Assembly (NCBI GenBank): GCA_029558835.1 | Contig: JAKQDH010000124.1 | Coordinates: 37,662-101,661 of the forward strand | Reading direction: 5' to 3' | DNA length: 64,000 nt | Source of the DNA: Planctomycetota bacterium | Lineage (GTDB): Bacteria; Planctomycetota; Phycisphaerae; UBA1845 | Shown here: in pieces, positions 62,549-64,000 of the stretch | Numbering within the stretch: position 1 is the first letter of the stretch | How the letters are laid out: each line of letters opens with the position of its first letter | The notes under the pieces: generated by a model | The model's input: the letters and a program-made list of their open reading frames with translations, nothing else | What the model was told of the DNA's origin: nothing | The model's database searches: none | Program-made: the position numbers and the translations under genes

Positions 62549-63208
62549 CTAGCGCCGCTCTCGCAGGATTGTGTGCGACAGAGGCTCCCCTCGAACGGTA
62601 CCGAGGGGGAAACGCGCCGTAGGCGCTTTCCCCTGCGCCAAGACCTGCTCCACCAGGGGATGCGAACGGTTCAAGCGAACTTCGGTCACCGGAAACTCCG
62701 GTCGCTTCGGATTCGGCACCTTGGCCAGAATAATCACCTGGGAGTCTTTCATCCGGTCCAGCGTTGTCTGAGCTTCCGCCCCGCGGAACCCCAGATCGGG
62801 AAGCAGCGCCTCCACCAGGTACTTGATCCACACGAACCCGCGCGCACTCTCATGCCGTGCAAGTTCCCCGATCACGCGCTCTACCCCCGGATCTCCCGCC
62901 GGAGTAGCGGGCGGTCGCGCGGCCCCTCCGTTCCCACTGCCGGCTGCGGGCCCTGCCGGAACGTCGCTCGATCCGGCGTCACTGGCGTCGGGGTCTCCAG
63001 CGGGAAAACCATTGGGGAATATCGCGTGCAGCAGAATCCTGCGATTCGCCAGGCTTGCTATTGATGCATCTGAGCGAATCTTGCGCTCCGAGTCAGCATC
63101 CTTAAGAGCCACGCTGTCCGCGGCGAGCAATCCGCGTAACTCAGCTTCGACCTCGCCAACTGTAAGAGACGGAACAATGTGAAGAACCGGTCGGAAAATG
63201 GAAACCAT
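62549..63208 (-). CDS. winged-helix-like protein upstream of PIN gene, unknown function
   Basis: A 219-residue protein. An N-terminal helical part (residues about 10-70, VEAELRGLLAADSVALKDAD) is joined by a Gly/Pro/Ala-rich linker (about 75-110) to a domain with GFVWIKYLVEALLPDLGF, AQTTLDRMKDSQVIILAKVP and FPVTEVRLNRSHPLV, which has the helix-helix-wing rhythm of winged-helix or OST-HTH-like modules. It ends RGEPLSHTILRERR. GAGGAG lies 9 bp before ATG 63208. It is first in the cluster with the PIN nuclease and the restriction enzyme, and could be regulator, antitoxin or an accessory factor. No family name can be given with confidence. Confidence 0.7.
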   Translation of the reverse strand: MVSIFRPVLHIVPSLTVGEVEAELRGLLAADSVALKDADSERKIRSDASIASLANRRILLHAIFPNGFPAGDPDASDAGSSDVPAGPAAGSGNGGAARPPATPAGDPGVERVIGELARHESARGFVWIKYLVEALLPDLGFRGAEAQTTLDRMKDSQVIILAKVPNPKRPEFPVTEVRLNRSHPLVEQVLAQGKAPTARFPLGTVRGEPLSHTILRERR

Positions 63209-63381
63209 CGAATACCACTCCTCAACAAACCATACCACGCCACGGAAACCCCGTGGTTTTCACAAACCACAACAAACAAGCGAACAGGTTGTCGTCGGGT
63301 GGTCGGGTCGCCCCGGCCACGCGCCTGCCGAAATCCGGCCGGCTGAAAACGTGCTGACGAACCTCCAAGCGGCTCCGGTAA

Positions 63382-63415
63382 CTCGGATCGCTCCGAGACG
63401 GAGCTGCTTAGCTCC
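63382..63415 (-). other. two hairpins directly downstream of the 16S gene
   Basis: CTCGGATCGCTCCGAG (63382-63397) and GGAGCTGCTTAGCTCC (63400-63415) are adjacent perfect or near-perfect stems just past the 16S 3' end. They may be termination or processing signals; no T-tract follows in the transcript direction. Confidence 0.5.
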
Positions 63416-63427
63416 AGGTATATCCCC

Positions 63428-64000
<573 letters not shown>

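Overview
The window reads as a chromosomal piece of a GC-rich Planctomycetota bacterium, most likely Phycisphaerae-like. Four things point there: several secreted proteins end in dockerin-like calcium-loop repeats of the GDxDxDGDVDLxDF type; small membrane proteins end in C-x2-C/C-x2-C ribbons; the partial 16S rRNA gene at the right edge looks bacterial and planctomycete-like; and that 16S gene is followed by protein genes instead of a tRNA-23S-5S operon, a separation known in this phylum. No database search was possible, so family names rest on motifs read directly from the translations.

Layout. 1-8.3 kb: a GT-C-type membrane protein running off the left edge, a HARE-like winged-helix plus PD-(D/E)XK protein, a Cys/Met-type PLP enzyme, threonine synthase and urocanate hydratase. 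8.5-18 kb: a TPR-sialidase-like lipoprotein, an EamA transporter, a coupled pair (membrane protein plus alpha/beta hydrolase), family-4 uracil-DNA glycosylase and LpxA. 18-33 kb: ClpB, RsmJ and a coupled membrane protein, a MazG-like pyrophosphohydrolase, a GNAT, a B12-binding radical SAM protein, a secreted beta-propeller and an unusual two-domain methylglyoxal-synthase-like protein. 33-41 kb: an isochorismatase-fold hydrolase and a minus-strand operon of HtrA-like protease, pseudoprotease paralogue and GH127-like glycosidase. 41-45 kb: a CapK/FemAB/glycosyltransferase operon of the type seen beside exosortase systems. 45-54 kb: a papain-like protease, XerD, a DUF1579-like protein, transketolase and ribosomal protein L27. 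54-58 kb: a decayed RHS locus with a cysteine-rich tip, a candidate immunity lipoprotein and an internally deleted IS256-type element. 58-63 kb: a same-strand cluster of winged-helix-like protein, PIN nuclease, type IIG restriction-modification enzyme and IF2_N-domain protein, directly behind the 16S gene.

Intergenic DNA is rich in dispersed palindromes. The clearest family has two conserved arms of about 31-33 bp in inverted orientation around a loop whose sequence differs in every copy (nine loci). It resembles REP/REPIN elements, and one copy lies in frame inside a protease-paralogue gene. A second family of about 103 bp palindromes and several smaller families occupy most other gaps.

Most promising for follow-up: the REPIN-like family and its in-frame copy, the tandem MGS-fold protein, the RHS tip with its downstream lipoprotein, and the restriction/PIN cluster with a shared C-terminal tail. 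No CRISPR array, tRNA or complete transposon was found.
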